NCBI RefSeq assembly: GCF_030538655.1
Contig: NZ_JAUNTO010000001.1
Location: 186,001 to 250,000 of the forward strand
Origin: Paracoccus sp. (in: a-proteobacteria)
GTDB taxonomy: Bacteria > Pseudomonadota > Alphaproteobacteria > Rhodobacterales > Rhodobacteraceae
DNA length: 64,000 bases
Direction of reading: 5' to 3'
Shown here piece by piece: positions 1 to 8,582 of the stretch (its first letter is position 1; every line of letters starts with the position of its first letter). Made by a program: the position numbers and the translations under genes. The notes under the pieces were generated by a model. The model was given only the letters and a program-made list of their open reading frames with translations. It did not search any database and was not told where the DNA came from.

Positions 1-33
1 GCCCAGATCGGAGTTGAGGTCGATAACCGCCAT
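1..33 (-). CDS. pxpA: 5-oxoprolinase subunit A (LamB/YcsF family), N-terminal fragment
   Basis: Only the first 11 codons are in the window; the rest lies beyond the left edge. They read MAVIDLNSDLG, the typical opening of the LamB/YcsF family (usually M-x-IDLN-C/S-DLGE). This family is subunit A of the ATP-dependent 5-oxoprolinase PxpABC, which opens 5-oxoproline to glutamate in the cytoplasm. A strong ribosome binding site (AGGGGGA) lies about five bases before the ATG. The MarR-like gene upstream is on the same strand, about 70 bases away. The call rests on this short motif, so the family is likely but the rest of the gene is unseen. Confidence 0.7.
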   Translation of the reverse strand, partial: MAVIDLNSDLG

Positions 34-104
34 GACATCCCCCTGTTTTCGGTGACTATGGCGTATCGGATGGGGGCGGGAAAGCCCCCGGCAGGCAGCA
101 ATCG

Positions 105-635
105 TCAGTAAATATATCTGATCTGTTCGGCCCAGAACCGTTCGATACGGCGGGTTTGCAGGTTCACCGCCAGCAGCGGCGGATCGTCCAGCACCCCCGA
201 CATGGCCAACCCTTCAGCGTGGCGTGTGAACATGTTCATCACCGCGTCGCGCACCGCCTGCCCCGATTCCGTCAACCGCACCCGGACCGAGCGCCGGTCC
301 TGATCGCAGCGTTCGTGATGCACATATCCCATCTGCACCAGCTTTTTCAGGTTATACGACACATTCGACCCCTGATACATCCCGCGCGAACGCAGTTCGC
401 CCGCCGTCACCTCGGACGTGCCGAGATTATACAGGATCAGCGCCTGCACGGGGTTCAGATCGTTACGGCCCAACCGTTCGAATTCATCCTTGATAAGGTC
501 CATCATCAGCCGATGCATCCGGTCAAGCAATTGCAGCGTTTCCAGATAGGCGGCGGCATTTGCCGCCTCGTGCCGGGTCAATTGGTCGTCGCGCTGATGA
601 AAGCCGCTGTGCGGCACCGGGGCAAACATCGTCAT
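105..635 (-). CDS. MarR-family winged-helix regulator, LdtR-like
   Basis: A 176-residue protein with a MarR-type winged helix at about residues 75-130. The recognition helix region is around GMYQGSNVSYNLKKL, followed by the wing with DQDRRSVRV, the usual MarR D-x-R region. The N-terminal half is helical and suits dimer formation. The length and the extra N-terminal segment resemble the alphaproteobacterial LdtR group, whose Liberibacter member controls an L,D-transpeptidase and stress tolerance. That assignment is from memory. No transpeptidase gene is nearby; the next gene on this strand is pxpA. A near-perfect inverted repeat (640-668) sits against the start codon and could be an autoregulatory operator. 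Confidence 0.82.
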   Translation of the reverse strand: MTMFAPVPHSGFHQRDDQLTRHEAANAAAYLETLQLLDRMHRLMMDLIKDEFERLGRNDLNPVQALILYNLGTSEVTAGELRSRGMYQGSNVSYNLKKLVQMGYVHHERCDQDRRSVRVRLTESGQAVRDAVMNMFTRHAEGLAMSGVLDDPPLLAVNLQTRRIERFWAEQIRYIY

Positions 636-639
636 AACC

Positions 640-668
640 TGTCCTGTCTTGTCGTCCTTGACAGAACA
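640..668. promoter_or_regulatory. inverted repeat abutting the MarR-like start, candidate operator
   Basis: Nine-base arms TGTCCTGTC (640-648) and GACAGAACA (660-668) match as an inverted repeat at eight of nine positions, with an 11-base spacer. Arm centres are 20 bases apart, about two helical turns, which suits two dimers or one extended dimer. The repeat ends four bases upstream of the regulator's ATG. Autoregulation is inferred from position only. Confidence 0.45.
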
Positions 669-733
669 TTTGCAGAAAATCCCGAAGGTTCAGTTAATCA
701 CCGACAGTTTTTTCGCCATGATTTCATAAAACT

Positions 734-2660
<1,927 letters not shown>

Positions 2661-2704
2661 ACCGCCATGCCCAAGGGGGCGTATTGGGGAAAACAGCAAG
2701 CCCT

Positions 2705-2980
2705 TTATTTCAATTGTGAATCCTTGCTGCCACGCCGGTTGATTCCTGCTTGTGGGCGAAAGGCACGGTCGCGGCCAGATTGACAGGCCACGCACAGTTG
2801 CACGCCGGGAATGGCATCGCGGCGCGCCTGCGGAATCGGTTCGTCGCATTCGGCGCAGAATTCGGCGCTGTCGGTTGCGCTTGGTCTGGCGGCGCGCAGA
2901 CGGGCGCGGGCGATAGCCTCGTTCGTGGAAACCTCGATCTGATCGTTTACCGCATCGTCGCGCGCCCAACCGCCAGCCAT
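2705..2980 (-). CDS. small DksA/TraR-family C4 zinc-finger protein
   Basis: A 91-residue protein carrying the DksA/TraR C4 zinc finger: CAECDEPIP at about residues 42-50 and CVACQ about 20 residues later, so C-x2-C-x17-C-x2-C. It lacks the long coiled coil of full DksA and looks like the short TraR/YbiI type. TraR-like proteins bind the RNA polymerase secondary channel; whether this one does is not shown. A G-rich ribosome binding site precedes the ATG. It faces the aminotransferase end-to-end (44-base gap) and is divergent from ihfA. Confidence 0.85.
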   Translation of the reverse strand: MAGGWARDDAVNDQIEVSTNEAIARARLRAARPSATDSAEFCAECDEPIPQARRDAIPGVQLCVACQSGRDRAFRPQAGINRRGSKDSQLK

Positions 2981-3011
2981 ATCGCCGCCCCCCCTTTTGT
3001 GACGGCTTCGA

Positions 3012-3017
3012 TATAAT
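3012..3017 (+). promoter_or_regulatory. perfect TATAAT -10 element, candidate ihfA promoter
   Basis: TATAAT lies 160 bases before the ihfA start and about 30 bases before the divergent zinc-finger gene. No good -35 is seen at 16-18 bases, so an activator or an unusual -35 would be needed. A start near base 3024 would leave a 150-base leader containing two short open frames (3025-3060 and 3064-3171). Confidence 0.35.
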
Positions 3018-3063
3018 CACCCCTATGCTGCCGTTCAAATCCCCGGCGCGAAAGGGGTAAGCA

Positions 3064-3171
3064 ATGAGAATGCTTTGGATTTTGTTTCCGCACAGGAACG
3101 ATTTTACCCTGCCTGTTGTTGACAGACCTTGCGAATCCACTCATCCTTATGCTGAATCCGAAAGGACATGA
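3064..3171 (+). CDS. possible 35-residue leader peptide upstream of ihfA
   Basis: An open frame that begins [11 protein letters not shown] and stops one base before the ihfA ATG, in a different frame. Its ATG has a very good ribosome binding site, AAAGGGG with a six-base spacer. A second, 11-codon frame (3025-3060) stops just after that site. The arrangement would suit translational coupling or attenuation of ihfA. No homologue is recognised and the frame may be chance; the evidence is position and ribosome binding site only. Confidence 0.3.
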   Translation: MRMLWILFPHRNDFTLPVVDRPCESTHPYAESERT

Positions 3172-3172
3172 T

Positions 3173-3475
3173 ATGAGTGAAAAAACCCTGACACGCATGG
3201 ATCTGGCCGAAGCGGTTTTCCGCGATGTCGGTTTGTCACGCCACGAATCAGCGCAGCTGGTCGAAAGTGTGCTGGGTCATATCTCTGACGCACTCGTCCG
3301 GGGCGAGCAGGTGAAAATTTCATCCTTTGGCACGTTTTCGGTTCGTGACAAAAACGAACGCGTCGGGCGCAACCCCAAAACCGGCGAAGAAGTGCCAATC
3401 ACGCCGCGCCGGGTGCTGTCGTTTCGCCCCTCGCATCTGATGAAAGATCGTGTCGCCGCTGGCAACAAAGGCTGA
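3173..3475 (+). CDS. ihfA: integration host factor subunit alpha
   Basis: A 100-residue HU/IHF-family protein, usual length. With IhfB it forms a heterodimer that bends DNA sharply in the minor groove. The helical N-terminal body starts [16 protein letters not shown]; then come [14 protein letters not shown] and the DNA-binding arm [18 protein letters not shown], with the conserved proline at the arm tip, and VLSFRPS. It has an AAAGGA ribosome binding site. The next gene, a MerR-type regulator, starts 11 bases after the stop, so the two are probably cotranscribed, as is common in this class. Confidence 0.96.
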   Translation: MSEKTLTRMDLAEAVFRDVGLSRHESAQLVESVLGHISDALVRGEQVKISSFGTFSVRDKNERVGRNPKTGEEVPITPRRVLSFRPSHLMKDRVAAGNKG

Positions 3476-3486
3476 GACCGCCGACG

Positions 3487-4179
3487 ATGGAGAAGGGCGC
3501 AGAGGCATTCCGCTCCATCGGTGAGGTGGCAAAACTGATCGGCGTGGCACCACATGTGCTGCGCTATTGGGAAACCCAGTTTTCACTGCTAAAGCCCGTC
3601 AAGCGCGGGGATGGGCGGCGCTATTACCGCCCCGATGATGTGCGGCTGGCCGCTGGCCTGTGCGAAATTCTGCGCGATGAGGGGCTGACCATTCGTGGTG
3701 CGCGCAAGATGCTGGCGCGGGATCGCGGCGCGATGATCCGCGCCCGTGGGGCGGCCCGCTTGGGCGAGGCGATCGGGGTGGCCATGCCGCAGGATGAGGA
3801 AAGCACCACCGACGCGACCGCCAATGATGCAATGACGGCCATACCGGCTGCGGCATCGTCTGCACCCAGACCAGAACCGGCAGCGATTCTGTCAACGCAG
3901 AATCACATTCAGGATCATGACGACGACCTGCCACATGCCCCCCGCAGCCGTGAACGCCATCGGCGGCGCCCGACGGCAGAGCCGCTGCCACTGTTTCCTG
4001 ACCTTGCCACGCCCGAGGATAATCCCGCCACACCGCAGGCCCTTGCCGTTGCGCCTGTGGAATGGCTGCCCCGGCTGGGGGCGCTGGCAGCAACGCTGCG
4101 GAACAGCCCCGCCCCCCTGCCCCGCGCAGCCCGCAAACCGGCGCTGCATCTGCTGGATCAGATCGCCGCGCGGCTTTGA
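3487..4179 (+). CDS. MerR-family transcriptional regulator downstream of ihfA
   Basis: A 230-residue protein with a MerR-type winged helix at residues 8-75 (FRSIGEVAKLIGVAPHVLRYWE, then RRYYRPDDVRLAAGL). The rest is Ala/Pro-rich, of low complexity, with no metal-binding cysteines, so this is not a metal or redox sensor of the classical kind. The final 45 residues (WLPRLGALAATLRN onward) look more ordered and may be a small conserved C-terminal helix pair. The ihfA-merR pair is widespread in alphaproteobacteria, but the target of the regulator is not established. Confidence 0.85.
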   Translation: MEKGAEAFRSIGEVAKLIGVAPHVLRYWETQFSLLKPVKRGDGRRYYRPDDVRLAAGLCEILRDEGLTIRGARKMLARDRGAMIRARGAARLGEAIGVAMPQDEESTTDATANDAMTAIPAAASSAPRPEPAAILSTQNHIQDHDDDLPHAPRSRERHRRRPTAEPLPLFPDLATPEDNPATPQALAVAPVEWLPRLGALAATLRNSPAPLPRAARKPALHLLDQIAARL

Positions 4180-4201
4180 CCTGCGACATGTCTCAAAATT
4201 C

Positions 4202-4232
4202 GCACAAGAAATCCGTCTGCGGCCTCTTGTGC
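4202..4232 (+). terminator. stem-loop after merR
   Basis: GCACAAGA (4202-4209) and TCTTGTGC (4225-4232) are a perfect eight-base inverted repeat; CCG/CGG inside can extend the hairpin. It starts 23 bases after the merR stop and precedes the tRNA. There is no U-tract, so it may be a processing or Rho-linked structure, not a classical terminator. Confidence 0.35.
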
Positions 4233-4256
4233 AGGTCGTCGGCTTGGCCCTATATG
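4227..4256 (+). promoter_or_regulatory. candidate promoter of tRNA-Pro
   Basis: TTGTGC (4227-4232) and TATATG (4251-4256) are spaced by 18 bases and would start transcription close to base 4263, two bases before the tRNA. The -35 half overlaps the hairpin after merR. Matches to consensus are moderate. Confidence 0.35.
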
Positions 4257-4264
4257 GCCCCCGT

Positions 4265-4342
4265 CGGGCCGTGGCGCAGCCTGGTTAGCGCGTCCGTCTG
4301 GGGGGCGGAAGGCCGCGAGTTCGAATCTCGCCGGCCCGACCA
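4265..4342 (+). tRNA. tRNA-Pro (anticodon GGG)
   Basis: A 78-base cloverleaf with encoded CCA. The acceptor arms CGGGCCG (4265-4271) and CGGCCCG (4332-4338) pair fully, followed by A and CCA (4340-4342). The anticodon stem TCCGT/GCGGA holds the loop CTGGGGG, giving anticodon GGG. The T arm contains GTTCGAATC. It reads proline CCC and CCU codons. A strong hairpin follows directly. Confidence 0.95.
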
Positions 4343-4349
4343 TTTCGAC

Positions 4350-4377
4350 AACGCCCACCCTTCACGGGGTGGGCGTT
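4350..4377 (+). terminator. hairpin terminator after tRNA-Pro
   Basis: AACGCCCACCC (4350-4360) and GGGTGGGCGTT (4367-4377) form a perfect 11-base stem with loop TTCACG, eight bases after the tRNA. It separates the tRNA from dcd. The U-tract is short. Confidence 0.7.
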
Positions 4378-4396
4378 CGCATATCCGGGGGAAGCG

Positions 4397-5464
4397 ATGA
4401 ACGGGGTTCTGCCAGACAGCCTTTTGCGCAACCTGATCGCGCAGGGCGCAATCACCGCCGATCCGCCCGTGACCGACGCACAGGTGCAGCCCGCCAGCCT
4501 TGACCTGCGGCTGGGGACCGTGGCTTACCGGCTGCGCGCCAGCTTTCTGGCGGGCAAAGGGCAGCGGGTGATGGACCGGCTGGCCGATTTCGAAATGCAC
4601 AAGATGGACCTGACTGGCGGTGCGGTGCTGGAAAAGGGCTGCGTCTATCTGGTCCCGCTGATGGAAAGGCTGGCGCTGCCCCATGGGCTGACGGCGGTGG
4701 CAAACGCCAAATCCTCGACCGGGCGGCTGGACCTGCTGACGCGGCTGATCGCCGATGGCGGGACCGAATTCGACCGTCTGCCCCCTGGCTATGACGGCCC
4801 GCTTTATGCCGAAATCTGCCCGCGCAGCTTTTCCGTGCTGGTGCGTCCGGGGATGCGGCTGAACCAGCTTCGGCTGCGGCAGGGCCAAGCAGTGCTGTCT
4901 GATGCCGACCTCGCCGCGCTGCATCGGGCCGAACCGCTGGTCAACGGCGAGGCACTGATCGACGAAGGTTTGGGCTTTTCCGTCGATCTGCGCCCGGCAA
5001 AGGGCGATCTCGTCGGCTATCGCGCCCGTCCCCATACCGGGGTGATCGACCTCGACCGGATCGCGGCCTATGACCCCGCCGATTTCTGGGACGAATTGCG
5101 CAGCCATGATGGGCGGCTGATTCTGGACCCCGGCGCGTTTTATATCCTCGTCAGCCGCGAATCGGTGGCGATCCCCGCCGATTACGCCGCCGAGATGGCC
5201 CCCTATCTGGCGATGGTCGGCGAATTCCGGGTGCATTACGCCGGATTCTTTGACCCCGGCTTCGGCGTCGGCCAGCGTGGCACCGGCGCGCGGGGTGTGC
5301 TTGAGGTGCGCTGCCACGAGGCCCCCTTCGCGCTGGAACACGGTCAGGTCGTCGGGCGGCTGGTCTATGAGCGGATGGCGGCGCGCCCCGATCGCCTTTA
5401 TGGTGCCGACATCGCCTCGAACTATCAGGGACAAGGGCTGAAGCTGGCGAAACAATTTCGCTAA
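4397..5464 (+). CDS. dcd: 2'-deoxycytidine 5'-triphosphate deaminase, long two-domain form
   Basis: A 355-residue protein of the long dCTP deaminase family found in alphaproteobacteria, nearly twice the length of the E. coli enzyme. It makes dUTP from dCTP in the cytoplasm for dTMP synthesis. Residues 1-170 carry the first trimeric dUTPase-like fold (QPASLDLRLG near residue 32, ANAKSSTGR near 102, EICPRSFSVLVRPGMRLNQLR near 140). Residues 180-355 repeat the fold, with a second similar segment (DPGAFYILVSRESVAIP, then GFFDPGFG). A GGGGAAGCG ribosome binding site precedes the ATG. Confidence 0.9.
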   Translation: MNGVLPDSLLRNLIAQGAITADPPVTDAQVQPASLDLRLGTVAYRLRASFLAGKGQRVMDRLADFEMHKMDLTGGAVLEKGCVYLVPLMERLALPHGLTAVANAKSSTGRLDLLTRLIADGGTEFDRLPPGYDGPLYAEICPRSFSVLVRPGMRLNQLRLRQGQAVLSDADLAALHRAEPLVNGEALIDEGLGFSVDLRPAKGDLVGYRARPHTGVIDLDRIAAYDPADFWDELRSHDGRLILDPGAFYILVSRESVAIPADYAAEMAPYLAMVGEFRVHYAGFFDPGFGVGQRGTGARGVLEVRCHEAPFALEHGQVVGRLVYERMAARPDRLYGADIASNYQGQGLKLAKQFR

Positions 5465-5558
5465 CGCACCTGCCCGGATCTTTCCTGCCTGTCGAAATCC
5501 CACGTGAGGCACGACGCCTGTCACCCGGCGCCCCTGCGCCACATGTCCGGCTACGCGC

Positions 5559-5717
5559 TCAACCGCGTTTGCGGGTGGTCCGCGCGGCCTGTCGGGCGCG
5601 TTTGACATCCGCACGCCTGGCCTGCGGCTTTTGCGCCGGGGCGGCAGGCTTGGCTGTGGTTTGATCTGATCCGCCGATCATGGTTTTCAGGCGCTTCACA
5701 ATGTCTTTCAGGCTCAT
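5559..5717 (-). CDS. small basic protein, 52 residues, unknown
   Basis: An open frame starting MSLKDIVKRLKTMIGG, an amphipathic helix, followed by a Pro/Ala/Lys stretch and a strongly basic end (RADVKRARQAARTTRKRG). A GAGGG ribosome binding site precedes the ATG. It lies 56 bases downstream of another small basic gene, on the same strand as scpAB, and faces dcd. The charge pattern suggests binding to nucleic acid or membrane phospholipid, but no family is recognised. It could be a non-coding stretch; the ribosome binding site and the helical periodicity argue for a gene. Confidence 0.5.
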   Translation of the reverse strand: MSLKDIVKRLKTMIGGSDQTTAKPAAPAQKPQARRADVKRARQAARTTRKRG

Positions 5718-5773
5718 CCCGGACCCTCGAATCTGCGGCGGACAGCATAATTCAGCCGCACCGCTCTGGCGTT

Positions 5774-5977
5774 TCAGAAGCGGATAAAGCGGCGCAGAAC
5801 CCGCATGGCCTGCCGGGTGCGACTGCTGTTCTGCCGGGCGACCTGCTGGCGTTTGCGGGCTTCTTCGCGGGTTTCACCGGGGCGCGGCTGGGTCTGGCCC
5901 ATGCGCCTGATACCGGCGTTCACACCCCAGTTCAGCAGAAACCGGCTGAGCATCCGCGTCAGTTGGTTCATGTTCAT
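5774..5977 (-). CDS. small basic protein following scpB, unknown
   Basis: A 67-residue protein: an N-terminal helix with hydrophobic patches (MNMNQLTRMLSRFLLNWGVNAGI), a charged middle (PGETREEARKRQQ) and a basic C-terminal helix (RQAMRVLRRFIRF). Its ATG overlaps the scpB stop by four bases (ATGA), so it is probably translated from the scpAB message. Similar short proteins after scpB are recalled from this family of bacteria but have no known role. In many relatives tatABC follows scpB; here no tat gene appears before the convergent dcd. Confidence 0.7.
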   Translation of the reverse strand: MNMNQLTRMLSRFLLNWGVNAGIRRMGQTQPRPGETREEARKRQQVARQNSSRTRQAMRVLRRFIRF

Positions 5978-6639
5978 GGCTCGTCCTCGAACAAATCGTC
6001 AGGCGCGTCGGTGGACGGAATGTCGTCATCCTCGTCTTGGTCGCGCGGCAAATCCAGCCCCGGCAGCAGTGCATCGGGCGGGGTCGATTCCAGCAGCCCT
6101 GCGGCGCGCAATTCCGTCAAGCCCGGCAGATCACGGGCGCTTTCAAGGCCGAAATGGTCCAGAAAGCTTTCGGTCACGACAAAGGTAACGGGGCGGCCCG
6201 GCGTCATCCTGCGGCGACCGACACGGATCCAGCCGATGTCCAGCAACTGATCCAGCGTGCCGCGACTGACCGCGACGCCGCGGATTTCCTCGATCTCGGC
6301 GCGGGTGACGGGCTGGTGATAGGCGATGATCGCCAGCGTTTCGGTGGCCGCACGCGACAGGCGGCGCTGTTCGGTGGTGGTATCCTGCATCAGAAAGGAC
6401 AGGTCGGGCGCGGTCCGAAAGGCGTAAGCATCACCGATGCGTTCCAGCACCACCCCGCGCCGGTCGTATTGGCCGCGCAGATGCGCCAGGGCTTCGGGCG
6501 CATCGCAACCGGCGGGCAGGCGCGCGGCGATCTCGCGCAGGGGCATGGGCGTGGCCGAGGCGAACAGCAGCGCCTCGACCATACGGGCCTGTTCCGGCAG
6601 CGGCGGCGGGGGAAAGCGGGTCGGGTCAGCCTCGGTCAT
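5974..6639 (-). CDS. scpB: SMC-Scp complex subunit ScpB
   Basis: A 221-residue protein with the two winged-helix domains of ScpB: the first at about residues 15-90 (ARMVEALLFASATPMPLREIAARLP), the second at about 95-165 (LSRAATETLAIIAYHQPVTRAEIEEIRGV), the segment most conserved in the family. ScpB dimers bind the kleisin ScpA in the condensin-like SMC complex that organises and segregates the chromosome. It overlaps scpA by four bases (ATGA) and the next small gene likewise, which indicates one coupled transcript. The acidic tail after residue 190 (DQDEDDDIPSTDAPDDLFEDE) is probably disordered. Confidence 0.95.
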   Translation of the reverse strand: MTEADPTRFPPPPLPEQARMVEALLFASATPMPLREIAARLPAGCDAPEALAHLRGQYDRRGVVLERIGDAYAFRTAPDLSFLMQDTTTEQRRLSRAATETLAIIAYHQPVTRAEIEEIRGVAVSRGTLDQLLDIGWIRVGRRRMTPGRPVTFVVTESFLDHFGLESARDLPGLTELRAAGLLESTPPDALLPGLDLPRDQDEDDDIPSTDAPDDLFEDEP

Positions 6640-7442
6640 GTCGGCCTGCGGCGGATGCTGATAGGGGCGAACATTTCGGGCTGGCGGATCTCGATCCGGC
6701 CTTGACGCGCCAGTTCCAGCGAGGCGGCAAAGGTCGCCGCGCGGGCAGATGCAGACCGCGCGCCGTCCCAGCCGTCGGGCAGAAATTCGGACAGATCGGT
6801 CCAGTCACCGGCATAGCCGATCAGCCCGCGCAGCCGGTTCAGCGCCTGTTCCATAGTGAACAGGTCTTTGCGATCAAAGGCATAGGGGCGGAATTCATCG
6901 CGTGTGCGCAGCCGGGCATAGGCGCGCATCAGGTCCAGCAGCCCGGCCTGCCACTCGGTCTGTCTGCTGCGTGTCACGGTTTCGGGTGCCCCTCGCGGGT
7001 GACGGCTGATCCCCAGCCGGTCGCGCGCCATCAGGTTCGCCGCCGCCTGCCGCATGGCGTTCAGCCGTTCCAATTGAAAGGCCAGATGCGCGGCCATATC
7101 CTCGGCGCTTGGGCCTTCGGCCTCGGGGTCGGGGGGCAGCAGCAGGCGCGATTTCAGGAACGCCAGCCAGGCGGCCATGACCAGATAATCGGCGGCCAGT
7201 TCGATCCTGAGGCGGCGGGCCTGTTCGACAAAGGCTAGGTATTGTTCGGCCAATGCCAGAACCGAGATTTTCATCAGGTCCAGTTTCTGCGTCCGCGCCA
7301 GTGTCAGCAGCAGGTCCAGCGGGCCTTCGAACCCGTCCACATCAACGATCAACGCCTCGTCCACGCGGCGGGCGGCAATGTCGTCGGCCTCGGGCACGGT
7401 AGCGACAGGGCGCAGATAGGGGGCTTGCGGTCGGGTGGTCAT
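6636..7442 (-). CDS. scpA: segregation and condensation protein A (kleisin)
   Basis: A 268-residue kleisin that bridges SMC heads and holds ScpB. The family start FEGPLDLLLTLARTQKLDLMKISV is at about residues 37-60, then LAADYLVMAAWLAFLKSRLLLP near 82-105. The C-terminal winged helix that binds SMC is the last 70 residues (ASLELARQGRIEIRQPEMFAPI). The ATG at 7440-7442 was taken because the extra 24 upstream residues look unlike the family. A 168-base gap with a repeat element separates it from nagZ upstream. Confidence 0.95.
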   Translation of the reverse strand: MTTRPQAPYLRPVATVPEADDIAARRVDEALIVDVDGFEGPLDLLLTLARTQKLDLMKISVLALAEQYLAFVEQARRLRIELAADYLVMAAWLAFLKSRLLLPPDPEAEGPSAEDMAAHLAFQLERLNAMRQAAANLMARDRLGISRHPRGAPETVTRSRQTEWQAGLLDLMRAYARLRTRDEFRPYAFDRKDLFTMEQALNRLRGLIGYAGDWTDLSEFLPDGWDGARSASARAATFAASLELARQGRIEIRQPEMFAPISIRRRPT

Positions 7443-7514
7443 GGCGCGGGTCTGATTGGTCAGGCCCGCAGAGTCCGCCGAAGCAGGGTGTGAGTCAAGG
7501 CGCAGCGTTGGCAA

Positions 7515-7610
7515 CCGGGGGCGCTTCGCCCCGTTCGTCGGGGAAAAGGCCCACTGGAGCTTTGCTTGATCCTCCTCACCCCCAAAGGATATTTACAGAC
7601 CAAAGATGCC
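7515..7610 (-). repeat. family I stop-linked repeat, copy after nagZ
   Basis: On the minus strand this element begins at the base after the nagZ TAG, with the core CATCTTTGGTCTGTAAAT then ATCC, a GGTGAGGAGGATCA segment, a CTCC-AGT-GGG hairpin flanked by AAAG and CTTTTCC, and a GACGAACGGGG tail with CGAAG inside a G/C hairpin. The order matches the copies at 16972, 23450, 42072 and 48697. It fills most of the nagZ-scpA gap. Confidence 0.75.
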
Positions 7611-8582
7611 CTATGCCGCGTCATATTCAGCGGCGAGCGCGGCCAGATCGGCGGCATCCGGGGCGCGGCGCATGGCCAGTGCGGCATCGGCGCGGCAGGT
7701 GGCGGCGGCAGACAAGGGACCGGCGGCGGCGGCCACCTGCTCCATCGCCGCGATGTCGCCGTTGCAATGCAGGACCAGATCACAGCCTGCCGCGATGGCG
7801 GCGCGCGCGCGGTCGGCCTGAGTTCCGGACAGAGCGTTCATGCCGATGTCATCCGTCATCAGCAGCCCGTCAAAGCCGATCTGGTCGCGGATCAGCGCGA
7901 TGGCTTGTGGCGCGGCTGTGGCAGGCTGATCGGTGATCGCGGTAAAGCGGATATGCGCCGTCATCCCTATCGGCAGATCGGCCAATGCGCGGAACGGGGC
8001 AAAATCGCAGAGGTCGAGTTCCGGCAGCGGCGCTGTCACCTGCGGGGTTTCAAGGTGGCTGTCGGCGGTGGCCCGACCGTGGCCGGGCATATGTTTCATC
8101 ACCGGCAGCACACCTGCGGCCAGCAGACCGTCGGCGGCGGCGCGGCCAAGCCGGGCAACTGTTTCCGGGTCGGTGCCAAGACAGCGGTTGCGCAGGAACG
8201 GATGTGTTTCGGGCTGTGCCACGTCCAGCGTTGGTGCGCAGTTGCTGTCGATTCCGGCAGCACGCAGTTCCGCCCCGATCAGGCGGTGGCGCAGCCAGAT
8301 AACGCGTTCGCCGCGCGCGGCATCATCCAGCGGGGCGGGCCAGTCGCGCCAGTGCGGGGCGCGGAGGCGTTGCACACGGCCACCTTCCTGGTCGATGGTG
8401 ATGACGGCATCGCGGCCCACAGCATTGCGCAGCTCGGCGGTCAGGCGGCGGAGTTGATCCGGGTTTTCGACATTGCGCCCGAACAGAATGAACCCCCACG
8501 GATCGGCCGAGCGAAAGAAGTCCCGCTCGACCGGTGTGAGGGTGGTCCCGGCAATGCCGCCGAGAATCGTGGCGCCGGTCAC
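7611..8582 (-). CDS. nagZ: beta-N-acetylhexosaminidase (NagZ)
   Basis: A 323-residue GH3 enzyme that removes N-acetylglucosamine from anhydromuropeptides during cytoplasmic peptidoglycan recycling. GH3 NagZ marks are visible: TIDQEGGRVQRLR near residue 62, KHMPGHGRATADSH near residue 158 (catalytic loop His), and LLMTDDIGM near residue 235, whose Asp is the expected nucleophile. The start is GTG at 8580-8582, overlapping the TGA of the upstream SPOR gene (GTGA). No ATG close by gives a family-like N-terminus. A repeat element begins directly after its stop. Confidence 0.93.
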   Translation of the reverse strand: MTGATILGGIAGTTLTPVERDFFRSADPWGFILFGRNVENPDQLRRLTAELRNAVGRDAVITIDQEGGRVQRLRAPHWRDWPAPLDDAARGERVIWLRHRLIGAELRAAGIDSNCAPTLDVAQPETHPFLRNRCLGTDPETVARLGRAAADGLLAAGVLPVMKHMPGHGRATADSHLETPQVTAPLPELDLCDFAPFRALADLPIGMTAHIRFTAITDQPATAAPQAIALIRDQIGFDGLLMTDDIGMNALSGTQADRARAAIAAGCDLVLHCNGDIAAMEQVAAAAGPLSAAATCRADAALAMRRAPDAADLAALAAEYDAA

